Positions 22,343 to 31,246 of a stretch of 49,784 nt of DNA are shown piece after piece (position 1 is the first letter of the stretch; every line of letters begins with the position of its first letter). A program made the position numbers and the translations under genes. This DNA is from a virus. The stretch spans positions 1 to 49,784 of IMG/VR virus record IMGVR_UViG_3300047554_000623. One strand, written 5' to 3'. The notes under the pieces are model-generated. The model was not told where the DNA came from. It was given only the letters and a program-made list of their open reading frames with translations, and searched no databases.

Positions 22343-23197
22343 ATGAGCGGTGGCATGGGTGGATGGGGAGTGCCGGGGATCGGTTCCGAACGAACGGTCA
22401 CCGAAAGCGAATTGCTGTGGGGTTCCGACCAAGCCCGCAACGCGGCGCTGTGGCAATCGGCCATCGTCAGTGGCGCGGCCCGCGATGCTGGCAACACGCC
22501 GACGACTGTGCTGCGGCCCGGTTTGCTGATGGGCAAGGTTACGTCGACCGGCGAATACGAAGAGTGGGACGCCGATACGAACGACGGGACCGAAGTGCTG
22601 GGCGGCGTGCTCGACACCGAGCTGCGAGCGCAGGACTTCGACGCCACCAACGCGGACCGTATGTTCCGCCTACTGATGGCACGGGCACCGCTCAAGAGCC
22701 GGAAACTGCTGATTCAGGGATCAGCGTTCATCGGTCACGCGGATGAATATCTGGCCCGACGGGCGTTATACGAGGCGGGTTTCGTGCTCGATGACGACCC
22801 ATTCGGAGTCAAGGCCGGGCGTGGCGATCGCGTGTCACAAGTAACCGGAACGACCGATACGCTGACTCCGGCCGAAAACGGCACGACGTTGTTTTACAAC
22901 AACGCAGCTTCGGTGACGGTCACGCTGCCGGCGATTCAACCGGGCCTGGAGTACACGTTAATCCGCAACGGAGACGAAGAGTTCATTGTCACCAGCAGTG
23001 AAGGCGACAACATCATCGGCGTCAATGATCTGTCGGTGGACTCCATCACATTTACGACGGCGACCGAACACATTGGTGCAGCCGTCAGGGTCCGCAGCCT
23101 GTACATGGGCACGACCCTCAAATGGTTCCTGGAGATCCTGTACACCGCACACGATGCGGGTGGAACGGTTCCGGCGACGTATTCGGTGGCGACATAA
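22343..23197 (+). CDS. head decoration-like protein with beta domain
   Basis: A 284-residue protein. The first 120 residues (DAGNTPTTVLRPGLLMGKV, later EVLGGVLDTELRAQDF) resemble the phage D-like head decoration fold. Residues 165-284 (TPAENGTTLFYNNAASVTVT, PGLEYTLIRN) are a beta domain like those used as capsid surface spikes. It lies between protease and major capsid genes, the classic place for a decoration protein. Confidence 0.7.
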   Translation: MSGGMGGWGVPGIGSERTVTESELLWGSDQARNAALWQSAIVSGAARDAGNTPTTVLRPGLLMGKVTSTGEYEEWDADTNDGTEVLGGVLDTELRAQDFDATNADRMFRLLMARAPLKSRKLLIQGSAFIGHADEYLARRALYEAGFVLDDDPFGVKAGRGDRVSQVTGTTDTLTPAENGTTLFYNNAASVTVTLPAIQPGLEYTLIRNGDEEFIVTSSEGDNIIGVNDLSVDSITFTTATEHIGAAVRVRSLYMGTTLKWFLEILYTAHDAGGTVPATYSVAT

Positions 23198-23244
23198 CCA
23201 ACGACTCGGGAACGAGACAACTTTAAACGCTTGGGGAATCCACA

Positions 23245-24411
23245 ATGGCTGCTTATTTAGATATCCTTCGGCCGCAGGTGCTGACCAAGGTGGTCAAGCA
23301 AGTTGTCGCGTCCGCCGACCCGATCCTGAATTTCATGGGCTTCCAGCCGGGCGGCTCCAACGAAGTGAACATGGGCCACGGCCGCGAGGGCGTCTACCAC
23401 ATTTACGACGACTCGCGGAAGGTAGCGAAGGGCCGAGCTCCTGGCACGCCGGCGGCGCGGTCCAGCAAACAGCCGATGAAGGCGGTTCCGTTCGTGTATC
23501 CCCGTATGCACGATTCGGTGAGCCTGCTGGCCGAGTTCTTCCACAACCTTGGGCGGATTGACGACCCGGTGACGCGGGACGAAGCCGGCCGCGGGATGAT
23601 TATGCGGCAGACGCAAAGCCTGATGCTCAAGGCGGCCAACTGGCGTATCGCGCAAACCGTCGGTATGTTGCGGGATTCGCTATACGGCCACCAGGAGGGG
23701 GACGACTGGTTTTGGAACTACACGTCCACCAGTGCGTTGTACCAAATCAACTTCCGCTGTCCGGCTGGCAACAAAAGCCAACTGAACATGACGGATCGGG
23801 CTGGCGCGTCGGTCCATGGCGCGAACATCATCGACGTGTCATGGGCGAGCAGCGGTGCCAATATCCCATTGCACTTCGCCAAGATCAACCAAGCCCGTTC
23901 CGCGCAAGGCGTGGGGCCAGTCAAGCACGTGTTGCTTAACTCCATCGTCTGGCAGGACATCATCAAAAATGACTACCTTGCCGCGCAGGCGGGTATCTCC
24001 AATCCGCCTTTCACCATGTACATGCGGGAAGCCGGGACACGTCCCGACGGATCGCCGCTGCACGAGTACACGGGTGCCTTCAATGCCCTGCCCGGTGTGA
24101 CGTTCCATATCACGGACGAAGGCTTGGAGTTGTGGGACGCGGCGAACGACACCTACACGTTCACCAAGCATTTCCCAGACACGATGGCGGTGTTCATGGG
24201 CGAGCCAACCGCTACCGACAAATACAGTCTGTACCAGGGCTCGGAGCCGATCGCGGAATACGACGGCGGACCGGAGACGGTACGGGTGGGACTGTCGAGC
24301 TGGAGCAAAAAGGCTTCCAACCCGACCGCCACGGAAATTTACGTGCTGGACAATGCCCTGGCGGTCCCGCACGACCCCTACGATTACGCGCCGGCGACGG
24401 TGATTTTCTAA
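23245..24411 (+). CDS. major capsid protein
   Basis: A 388-residue protein placed after protease and decoration genes. The order of features fits an HK97-fold capsid protein: an N-terminal helix (MAAYLDILRPQVLTKVVKQV), an extended E-loop-like stretch (GRAPGTPAARSSKQPMKAVP), a long spine helix (RGMIMRQTQSLMLKAANWRI) and A-domain strands towards the end. It may belong to the major capsid protein E or gpT-like families; the exact family is not certain. No obvious N-terminal scaffold domain. Confidence 0.85.
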   Translation: MAAYLDILRPQVLTKVVKQVVASADPILNFMGFQPGGSNEVNMGHGREGVYHIYDDSRKVAKGRAPGTPAARSSKQPMKAVPFVYPRMHDSVSLLAEFFHNLGRIDDPVTRDEAGRGMIMRQTQSLMLKAANWRIAQTVGMLRDSLYGHQEGDDWFWNYTSTSALYQINFRCPAGNKSQLNMTDRAGASVHGANIIDVSWASSGANIPLHFAKINQARSAQGVGPVKHVLLNSIVWQDIIKNDYLAAQAGISNPPFTMYMREAGTRPDGSPLHEYTGAFNALPGVTFHITDEGLELWDAANDTYTFTKHFPDTMAVFMGEPTATDKYSLYQGSEPIAEYDGGPETVRVGLSSWSKKASNPTATEIYVLDNALAVPHDPYDYAPATVIF

Positions 24412-24440
24412 GCCACTGACCAACTAAGCGAGACATACAC

Positions 24441-24899
24441 ATGGTCGCTCCTTGGACACGACGCACGCCGCTGATTTGCGAGCGTGCCACCGATACGCTG
24501 CCGGCTTCCACCGATGAGGCGCTGTTTCGCATCACGGGCGGCAAGATCAAGGTGCATGGCATCTACGGCGAAGTTACGACCGTCATCCAGACGCAGGCAT
24601 GTGCCACGAAGCTGAAGTTCAACCCATCGGGCACTGGCTCGGACGTCGACCTGTGCGCGACGCTCGACATTACCGCCGACGCCGTAGGGACGATTTACAG
24701 CATCACGGGAGTAGTCGCCACGGCGATGAAATCCACCACGCTGTGGGTAGTGCTACCGGCCGACGACATCGGAGCCAGTGGCCTGACGCTCTCGCCGGGA
24801 GATATTGAATTGGACTGTGCGGCCACGAATACCGGTTCGGTCAAGTGGACGCTGGTGTACTCGATCATTGATTCCGCGGCCGAAGTCAACGCGGTTTAG
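24441..24899 (+). CDS. small head protein
   Basis: A 152-residue beta-rich protein (ICERATDTLPASTDEALFRI, IKVHGIYGEVTTVIQ). It follows the major capsid gene directly and ends in an intrinsic terminator, so it is probably a capsid or head-surface protein made in large amount. Family not recognised. Confidence 0.65.
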   Translation: MVAPWTRRTPLICERATDTLPASTDEALFRITGGKIKVHGIYGEVTTVIQTQACATKLKFNPSGTGSDVDLCATLDITADAVGTIYSITGVVATAMKSTTLWVVLPADDIGASGLTLSPGDIELDCAATNTGSVKWTLVYSIIDSAAEVNAV

Positions 24900-24921
24900 T
24901 CTCACGTCCTGTCCGTCGCTT

Positions 24922-24955
24922 ACGCCGTCCGGTCCACTGGCCGGCGGCGTTTTTT
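24922..24955 (+). terminator. intrinsic terminator after capsid module
   Basis: ACGCCG-T-CCGG (24922-24932) pairs with CCGGCGGCGT (24941-24950), 10 bp with one bulged T, followed by a T6 run. Confidence 0.8.
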
Positions 24956-24967
24956 GTTGGGTGACAC

Positions 24968-25456
24968 ATGACCGTTTATTGCACGCAAGCGGACATCGAA
25001 AAACTGTTTAGCCAACGAGGGCTCGAAGACTATTCCGATCACGAAGAAACGGCCGGAGCCGTGGCCACGGATTGCATCGAACATGCGTCCGGGGAAATTG
25101 AGCTGTACACACGCGGGCGGTATTCAGAAGCGGGCCTATCGTCATCCACGCTTATCAAGCACTGGACGACTGTGTTGGCTACGGTGTTTCTCTGCGAGCG
25201 GCGTGGCAATCCGGTGCCGGAATCGCTGGCGAAGGAAGCCGAGCGGATTTACGGGCTACTCCAGAACATCCTCGATGGGACGATGAATTTGCCGGGCGTG
25301 GCGTTTGGCAACGACCTACGGCCGGCGTTCAGCAATTTGACCATTGACCGGCGTTACCGTCGGGCCCAGCAGCGCGTCGTGACGGAGACGAGCAGCAACC
25401 AGACGCCGGAAATCGAGCGGCACGAGGCCAAGCAAGTCGTATGGGATAATCAATAA
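24968..25456 (+). CDS. DUF1320 head-completion protein (Mu gp36-like)
   Basis: A 162-residue protein starting MTVYCTQADIEKLFSQRGLE, with a helical core (DCIEHASGEIELYTRGRY, then TVLATVFLCERRGNPVPESL) that is typical of DUF1320/gp36 head-tail connector proteins. Such proteins dock under the portal. Its stop shares a base with the next start (TAATG). Confidence 0.85.
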   Translation: MTVYCTQADIEKLFSQRGLEDYSDHEETAGAVATDCIEHASGEIELYTRGRYSEAGLSSSTLIKHWTTVLATVFLCERRGNPVPESLAKEAERIYGLLQNILDGTMNLPGVAFGNDLRPAFSNLTIDRRYRRAQQRVVTETSSNQTPEIERHEAKQVVWDNQ

Positions 25457-26286
25457 TGGCTAAGGTCTACTTTCGCGGCTCGAGGCTCCAGGCCAAGCAA
25501 TTAGCCAATCGCGTCGCGTTGGCGTTGGTGGGCCGGGCGCCGGATGACTTCCGCATTGCCCGCGGCGTGTTTCTGTCCATCGGCTTCGCGGCGTTGAGCA
25601 CGATCAAGCAAGATTTTATCGTGAAGTCTCGCGGCGGCACGGGCGAGGACGGCGTGAAGTGGCCACCACTAAGCAAAGAATACCTAGCTTACGGGCGTGG
25701 TCCTGGCGAGAAACGCGGATCGGGCCGGAGATTCGGCAAGGGTGAAAAAGCGGCATTGAAGAAAGCGGCGGGCATTGGTGGCGCGGCCTATCGGCACGGC
25801 ATCGGCGGCAATCGCGGCTTGTTGACGGCGGAACAGAAAAAGCAATGGCAGCAGATTTTCTACCATCGCTTACAGCGGTATTTGCTGTCAGAGCCGGCGG
25901 ACAGTGCCAAAGGTCACGCGGCAGCCGTGGCGTGGATCGCGATGAAGGAACGCGGCGCCAAGACGATGCTCGAAGTATTCGGAAACCGCAAGGTGGACAT
26001 CTTGCGAGATACGGGAGTGCTGTTTAACTCGCTGTCGCCGGGCGTGCTGAGCAGTCCGGGGCCGAACGCGACCTATGCACCCGTAGCGAATCAAGTCTTT
26101 GACATCCAAAGTAACGGCGTGATTGTCGGGACTTCAGTGCCGTACGCGATCTTTCACCAGGAAGGAAAGAACAAGCCACGGCCGTTTCTGCCGAAGGATA
26201 AAGTGCCGGAGAAGTGGGAGGAGCGTTGGCTAGACGCGGGGCTGGAGGCATTGACGGTGGGCGTGCGGCAACTGTTCGGAGCGTAG
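25456..26286 (+). CDS. virion morphogenesis protein (Mu gpG-like)
   Basis: A 276-residue protein with the gpG/virion-morphogenesis outline: an N-terminal region with FRIARGVFLSIGFAALSTIK, GVKWPPLSKEYLA (the conserved W.pLs), then RDTGVLFNSLSPG and the C-terminal VGTSVPYAIFHQEGKN, FLPKDKVPEKW. It acts in head-tail joining or tail completion. A basic insert at residues 80-120 lengthens it compared with the usual 150-180 residues. Confidence 0.85.
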   Translation: MAKVYFRGSRLQAKQLANRVALALVGRAPDDFRIARGVFLSIGFAALSTIKQDFIVKSRGGTGEDGVKWPPLSKEYLAYGRGPGEKRGSGRRFGKGEKAALKKAAGIGGAAYRHGIGGNRGLLTAEQKKQWQQIFYHRLQRYLLSEPADSAKGHAAAVAWIAMKERGAKTMLEVFGNRKVDILRDTGVLFNSLSPGVLSSPGPNATYAPVANQVFDIQSNGVIVGTSVPYAIFHQEGKNKPRPFLPKDKVPEKWEERWLDAGLEALTVGVRQLFGA

Positions 26287-26287
26287 C

Positions 26288-26848
26288 ATGTTGGCAGCCG
26301 AGAAAAGCCTATTGATTGCGGTGCGGGATCGACTGCGTGAGCAATGCGGCTATTCTGATCGGCAATGCGAGGTCGAGTACGATGAAATAGTGCCGGCGGT
26401 CGGCGGTGATATGTACATCGTGGTAGCTGGTGGCGGCTGGCGTCCTGGCCCCCGTCACAATACGAGTGGGCAAGTCAACGACCTAATTTACGCCGTCGAC
26501 GTGTGCGTGGTGAAACGAATTACGAGCGTACCACGGGACCGACGGACGGCGGTTTACCTGAGAAATCTGTCGGCATTGACGGAAGAAGTTGATAAGATTT
26601 ACCTGGCATTGGACTGGGATTACACGACGATCATGGAACGCGCCAATCGCATCATCCTGGAAGAAACCGGCAGCGTGGAAGGGTTTATCAACCCGCTGCG
26701 ATTCATGGGGATCAGTCGGAGGCCGGAGATTGTGGGCGGTGACATGTTCGGCAGCACACAAGAGCCGAACGCGGGACTGATGCGGGTTATCAATTTCGGC
26801 GGTGCCCGACGCGTGAGCAGCAAAACCATCCTGAGCGTGATTGACTAA
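26288..26848 (+). CDS. tail-completion/terminator-like protein (Mu gp37-like)
   Basis: A 186-residue protein in the place of a tail terminator. Helices at both ends flank strands (DMYIVVAGGGWRPGPRHNTS, NDLIYAVDVCVVKRIT). It follows gpG by 1 base and overlaps the next gene by TAATG. Assignment rests mainly on gene order. Confidence 0.55.
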   Translation: MLAAEKSLLIAVRDRLREQCGYSDRQCEVEYDEIVPAVGGDMYIVVAGGGWRPGPRHNTSGQVNDLIYAVDVCVVKRITSVPRDRRTAVYLRNLSALTEEVDKIYLALDWDYTTIMERANRIILEETGSVEGFINPLRFMGISRRPEIVGGDMFGSTQEPNAGLMRVINFGGARRVSSKTILSVID

Positions 26849-27246
26849 TGGCCGGACAATCCATTCCGTTTGATCGCACGACGAAGCAACCCGTCCGGGC
26901 CTATTGCCTGAACCCGGAATGTCGGGAGAGCAGCGACGATCAGCGGTATGAATTCGACGCGCCCCATGACAAGTTTTGCTGTCCGAAGTGCGGCGCGGAC
27001 GGGCCGCTGATGGTGGGACTGCTGACGCTGATTCACTTGCTCGTATCGGACCGGAAAGGGCCGGTTGTCGGCAGCGAGGGACGTCGGTATCGGCTGGCAT
27101 GTTCCGCGACACGGGCCCACTTAGCAACCACCACGAACAACGAAGCGGCCACGGGCTACGTGCCGGCGGTGAACTGTCCGGCCTGCCTGCGGGCGGCCCA
27201 CGACGCGAAACTGGCGAATCAAGGAATTGCGATCCACCCGCGATAA
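26848..27246 (+). CDS. zinc-finger hypothetical protein in tail module
   Basis: A 132-residue protein with CLNPECRES (about 20-28), KFCCPKCGADGP (about 42-53) and a late CPACL, so it probably binds one or two zinc ions. Similar Cys-rich proteins turn up between head-tail joining genes in some phages, but the function is unknown. Confidence 0.7.
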   Translation: MAGQSIPFDRTTKQPVRAYCLNPECRESSDDQRYEFDAPHDKFCCPKCGADGPLMVGLLTLIHLLVSDRKGPVVGSEGRRYRLACSATRAHLATTTNNEAATGYVPAVNCPACLRAAHDAKLANQGIAIHPR

Positions 27247-27258
27247 GGGGAAACCAAC

Positions 27259-27729
27259 ATGGCGTTCATTTCTGGCGGATATACCTGCACGTGGAATAGC
27301 TTGGCGTGCGGCCAGTCGGCGGACGGCTACCGTTTGACGCATCAGATTTTCAAGCGCATCATCACTGGCGACAGCTACGCGGAGGCACCACAAGACGCGG
27401 TGTATCGTGGTGCGGAAGTGTCGGTGCAATGGACGATGATTGACTACACGTCGGCGGCGATCCAAACCATCAAGTGGCCCTACAACGGCACCAAGTGGCA
27501 GCTAGGGACCGTCGGCACGCTGGACGTGGGTAGCAGCCTGGCCAAGTCGCTGATTCTCACGGCGGTAGCAGGGACACCAGCAGCAGCCACACCCGCCACA
27601 GCCACGTTTGCGTTGTCCATCATCCACGAGTCATTCCCGGTCGAGGTATTATTCGCTCCTGACTTGCGGGAAATCCCGATGAGAATGCGAGTCTACCCCA
27701 ACAATGGACTGCTAGGCGTCGAAACCTAA
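27259..27729 (+). CDS. probable major tail protein
   Basis: A 156-residue beta-rich protein (EVSVQWTMIDYTSAAIQTIK, FALSIIHESFPVEVLFAPDL). Size, composition and place between tail-completion and tape-measure-like genes fit a tail-tube protein. SD AAGGGGAAACCAAC is good. Family is not certain. Confidence 0.6.
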   Translation: MAFISGGYTCTWNSLACGQSADGYRLTHQIFKRIITGDSYAEAPQDAVYRGAEVSVQWTMIDYTSAAIQTIKWPYNGTKWQLGTVGTLDVGSSLAKSLILTAVAGTPAAATPATATFALSIIHESFPVEVLFAPDLREIPMRMRVYPNNGLLGVET

Positions 27730-27741
27730 CATGGGGGCGCC

Positions 27742-29013
27742 GTGGCAAAATCAACGCTTGAAATCGTCCTGCAAGACGAAGGGCAGATAGCGCCGGTTCA
27801 AGGTCCGACGACGGCCACCGCCACGGCTGCGCAGTCGGCTCCCGTCGTGACGGCCTCGCCTACGTCTACCGCTGCACCCGCTGGCCAGACGGCCACCACG
27901 CCACCGACACCCGCACAAGAGACGCGACAACCGGCTGAACGCAGCGACTCCACCAATATCGACTTGGTGGCGAAGATCGCACAAGCCACCGTGCGGGCCG
28001 TGGGACTACAGCAGGTAGTCGGCTCAATTGGCCAGTGGTCTGGTATCTTCCAGGATTTGGTCACGGCGTTAAACCGCTCGACAGCCACCACAGCGACGCC
28101 ACGGCCACCGCAACCGCAAGTCACTTCGGCGCCGGCGGCTACTCCCTCGCCAGTGGTCACGACTGCGGCGCCCGCTACAGCCACCACGGCGGCACCAGCG
28201 GCAGCGGCCCAACCATTATCGGGCGTGGCGGCCTGGACGTCGACTTCGCGTCCCGCGCCAGCGGCAGCAGCCACAACGACGACGGCGGCGGCCGGAACTG
28301 CGGCGGCCACGACGGCGGCAACTACTTCCGCCACGTCAGCTGCGGCACCAGCCGGCGGAGGAGCCGCGGCAGCGGCACCCCTGGCGGGAGCACTGGGACC
28401 GATCGCCGTAGGTGCCCTGGCAGTCACGGCGGCCTTTGCGGCGACGGTGGTTGTCACCAAGGCTCTGTATTCGGCACTATCGGCGGCTGTGGACGGCGTG
28501 GCAGCCTATTCGGAAGCCACCGCGGCGGCTACGGCCGAAAGCGAGATCCGACGCGAACGGGCGGCGATGGCGCGGGCGGAACGGATCGGGCCGGAGATGG
28601 CGGACTTTGAGCGGACTCGCGGACGATTCCAAGAGCGGTTTGCCAATATCGGGACGGAAGTGCTGAGAATCTTGCTGCAACTGTGGGACATCTTCGAGCC
28701 ATTCGCCGATAAGTCGATTAGCGCTCTTGAGGCCGGCGTGGCGTTGGCGGCAGTGCTTCAAAAGGAGGGCGAAGTTATCGCTGACATTTTGCGACTGGAC
28801 GGCGCGGAGGCCCACAAAGACGCCGTAGAGGCTGGCAAGCTAATGGAAAAGGCACTCAAGGAACTAGGCGAAGTATTCGCCGGAGAAACAGAAGACCCGT
28901 TAGAGAACAAATTCCTCGAGGATCTGATGGGCCTCGGCACGGAAATGGCCTTGCGTGGTCCGGGCGGACTCGGCGGCGGTGCTCCCCGACGGGCGCGGCG
29001 AGGAGGGCCGTAG
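27742..29013 (+). CDS. short tape-measure-like protein
   Basis: A 423-residue protein with GTG start. Residues 12-215 are low-complexity, Ala/Thr/Pro-rich, with stretches such as TTTAAAGTAAATTAATTSAT. Then comes a hydrophobic segment (about 222-260; LGPIAVGALAVTAAFAATVV) and long helices (AAATAESEIRRERAAMARAE, then FANIGTEVLRILLQLWDIFE), ending with a Gly/Arg-rich tail. Hydrophobic segment plus long helices fit a tape measure; at this length the tail would be short (roughly 60 nm by the usual scaling). Confidence 0.55.
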   Translation: MAKSTLEIVLQDEGQIAPVQGPTTATATAAQSAPVVTASPTSTAAPAGQTATTPPTPAQETRQPAERSDSTNIDLVAKIAQATVRAVGLQQVVGSIGQWSGIFQDLVTALNRSTATTATPRPPQPQVTSAPAATPSPVVTTAAPATATTAAPAAAAQPLSGVAAWTSTSRPAPAAAATTTTAAAGTAAATTAATTSATSAAAPAGGGAAAAAPLAGALGPIAVGALAVTAAFAATVVVTKALYSALSAAVDGVAAYSEATAAATAESEIRRERAAMARAERIGPEMADFERTRGRFQERFANIGTEVLRILLQLWDIFEPFADKSISALEAGVALAAVLQKEGEVIADILRLDGAEAHKDAVEAGKLMEKALKELGEVFAGETEDPLENKFLEDLMGLGTEMALRGPGGLGGGAPRRARRGGP

Positions 29014-29014
29014 C

Positions 29015-30709
29015 ATGACCATTCTCGCGGCACTGGGGGAACTGACCTACAACGGCTATTCGTTCGACGGGACGGCCAAGCTAACCGTCAATGTGGAATA
29101 TGTGCATGACGACGCCGGTCGTACGATTGTTTACCATCGGCACACAATTCACGTGGCGTGCGTGATTCAGAACGACCTGGGCACCGATGACGACCTAGTG
29201 AATCTCCGCCGACGACTAGGCGAGCAGGGCCGCAAGCTGATGTTTCAGAATCGCGGATTCGGTGACGATCTGGTGGTGAATGATCCGTCGGGCCTCGGGC
29301 TGAGGGATGTGAAATGGGGGCCGATACCGCAAGTGCTCAAGTGGGAGCCGATTGCCCACATTCGCGCCCATGACGTCGAATGGGAGGTCGTGACGTGCGT
29401 TCCGGTCTGCGACAACCAGACGAGCCGCACGAGCGGGATTCTGGCCTTGAATTACGGCGTGAGCTGGGATATCGACGAACGGGGCTACACGACGCGGACG
29501 ATCAGCGGTTACGTCGAAATCGCCATGACGCGGTTAGGCCGATCACTGCCGGACATCGCGGACGCCAACACGTATTTGGACGCGTACAATACGGCGCCCT
29601 TACTGGGTTTTCATCGCACGCAGTCGAGGCAGATTAGCCTGGACAAGAGCCGGCTGGACTTCACGGTAGTCGATCGGCAGATTGATTCCCCGAACGCCTA
29701 CCCGCCGGGCGTGGTGAATATCAGTTGTCGTCATCGCACGGGCTGGCGGCTGGGATCGGGCCTGCCTCGCAATCGCATCACGTGCGAAATTGAAATGGCA
29801 GCGGACTGGCCACAGGAACACGCATTGCTGATTTTCAATGCCATCTACAACCAGCGTTTGGCGGTAGCGTTGGCGGCGACTGGCACCGCCACCAGCACGA
29901 AAGGCGGTTCGACGGAAATCAAGGGCAACGTCATCATTGATGAATTCGACATCGAAGAGGACGTGTTTTCTCACCGCTCTTCGTTTTCGCTGGGGTATCG
30001 AGTTCCGGACACCCTCAAGGAGTTCGTGTTCAAGTCGGGCATTTGGGTTGACCTGCCGACGAACTGGGCCGCGTGGGACGCGACGATGGCCAAAGCGCAT
30101 CGACAACGCGGCTACGCGGAGCTGGGGTTGATTCCGGCCGACGATTCGATTGTGGATCTGTGCCAGGTTGGCGTAGCGCCGTATCAACAGCGGCAAACGT
30201 TCCCACAAAAGCAAAGCAAAAGCCCATTGCAAGCCCTGAAAAACAAGCAGCCGGACCCGAAGCAGTCCTGGCTGTTTTACGGCGTGGGAACGTCGGTCGT
30301 GCGGGAACGGCCCGTGGTGCGGCAACGGATTCTCCAGACGCCGGACAACGACCAGACACCCTACAGCCCGAACGACGCCAACGGACTGCAATACCCGCAG
30401 AAGACCGGCACGGACGATATCATTCAACAGGGCGGTCAGGGATCGTACTACGTGATCCTGCGTGGCAAGGCGACGCGGGCCGGCTGGGAGATCCCGCGAC
30501 CGCGGTACGACACGTTCGGCACGGCGAATTCTCCCGCCACGGAGATTGACGGCGAGTTTCACACCGCCATCGTGGATAATGCGTTTGGGCTGCCGATATA
30601 CCAAGCGATTTGGGTATTGGTGTATGCTATCCCCTACAGCCCCTCGCAGATGTTACCGCGACCCAACCCGATGGAGTACCTGAACGATGACGGCACAGCC
30701 ACCCCTTAG
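29015..30709 (+). CDS. large tail/baseplate protein
   Basis: A 564-residue protein with an N-terminal beta domain (LTYNGYSFDGTAKLTVNVEY) and repeated strand-rich segments (TTRTISGYVEIAMTRLGRSL, NRITCEIEMAADWPQEHALL), then a linker with QQRQTFPQKQSKSPL and a C-terminal domain. It probably forms part of the distal tail or tail spike. SD GAGGAGGGCC. An in-frame ATG at 28955 lies in the tape-measure gene and is rejected. Its last 23 bases overlap the next gene. Confidence 0.65.
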   Translation: MTILAALGELTYNGYSFDGTAKLTVNVEYVHDDAGRTIVYHRHTIHVACVIQNDLGTDDDLVNLRRRLGEQGRKLMFQNRGFGDDLVVNDPSGLGLRDVKWGPIPQVLKWEPIAHIRAHDVEWEVVTCVPVCDNQTSRTSGILALNYGVSWDIDERGYTTRTISGYVEIAMTRLGRSLPDIADANTYLDAYNTAPLLGFHRTQSRQISLDKSRLDFTVVDRQIDSPNAYPPGVVNISCRHRTGWRLGSGLPRNRITCEIEMAADWPQEHALLIFNAIYNQRLAVALAATGTATSTKGGSTEIKGNVIIDEFDIEEDVFSHRSSFSLGYRVPDTLKEFVFKSGIWVDLPTNWAAWDATMAKAHRQRGYAELGLIPADDSIVDLCQVGVAPYQQRQTFPQKQSKSPLQALKNKQPDPKQSWLFYGVGTSVVRERPVVRQRILQTPDNDQTPYSPNDANGLQYPQKTGTDDIIQQGGQGSYYVILRGKATRAGWEIPRPRYDTFGTANSPATEIDGEFHTAIVDNAFGLPIYQAIWVLVYAIPYSPSQMLPRPNPMEYLNDDGTATP

Positions 30710-31085
30710 CGTGTTCTCGGATGGGACGATTGACTTCGTAGTGCGGCATCGCGACGGGACCGAGACGCGGCATAAGCTCGATTTGCTGGTGGTGAAACTG
30801 TGCTGCGAGGGATGCGAGCAACAGCACAAATTGCAAATAGCGGACGGCCGAATTCATCCGACGCCAGAATTTTTGGTGGACCTGGCGGAACGGCTGGGAA
30901 GGTTTGGCCTGAAGGACTGCACGCCGACCATTGCCTGGCAAGTCTGGCTGGCGACGATCGACGCCATGACGGAGCTAAAAAAAAGTATGAGCGAGACGCC
31001 GAAATCGCCTTCTGGTATGGAATCGACCCCCGAAATCTCACTGGAGCCGAGCGAGCCGGCTACCTTTGCAATCTTAGCCGGGTGA
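30687..31085 (+). CDS. short product of frameshift gene (gpG-like)
   Basis: A 132-residue product read without frameshifting. Residues 1-99 contain LVVKLCCEGCEQQHKLQIAD and a helical part ending MTELKK; the last 33 residues (SMSETPKSPSGMESTPEISL and on) look like a low-complexity, non-conserved tail. It corresponds to the short form of a G/GT-type tail-assembly chaperone pair. Confidence 0.65.
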   Translation: MTAQPPLSVFSDGTIDFVVRHRDGTETRHKLDLLVVKLCCEGCEQQHKLQIADGRIHPTPEFLVDLAERLGRFGLKDCTPTIAWQVWLATIDAMTELKKSMSETPKSPSGMESTPEISLEPSEPATFAILAG

Positions 31086-31246
31086 AGTCGCAGGACATCA
31101 TCCACCGGGGAGACTATGATCCCGCCGACTGGAAAAGCGTGTATCAATTGTGGCTAGCGGCGTACAGTGACGAACAATTAGCGGCACGGGCGCGGGCTCG
31201 GGCGCTCGAAGCACACGTGGAAAGACAATGCGGGGTGAAAAGATGA
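30687..31246 (+). CDS. long frameshift product (gpGT-like tail chaperone)
   Basis: Reading shifts -1 at A AAA AAA (30977-30983), giving about 186 residues: the shared first 99, then KYERDAEIAFWYGIDPRNLT, CNLSRVKSQDIIHRGDYDPA and WKSVYQLWLAAYSDEQLAAR. The new part looks much more protein-like than the zero-frame tail and has no start codon of its own near the junction. Its stop overlaps the portal start by ATGA (31243-31246), as in the rest of this genome, which argues that the -1 frame is translated. Phage tail chaperones use this mechanism; an assembly error in the A8 run is the alternative. Confidence 0.65.
30977..30983 (+). promoter_or_regulatory. -1 ribosomal slippery site A AAA AAA
   Basis: In the zero frame the codons are CTA AAA AAA AGT; slipping back one base gives AAA AAA AAG TAT. 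The run is 8 A's (30977-30984). A GGAG lies 2 bases upstream, too close for dnaX-type stimulation, and no strong downstream hairpin stood out. Confidence 0.65.

Noticed and set aside
27798-28460. 220-codon minus-strand Val/Ala-rich ORF
   Set aside because: Antisense of the low-complexity Ala/Thr region of the tape-measure-like gene.
29600-30604. 334-codon minus-strand ORF
   Set aside because: It mirrors the tail gene 29015-30709 in a GC-rich region; composition is Arg-rich and it has no SD.
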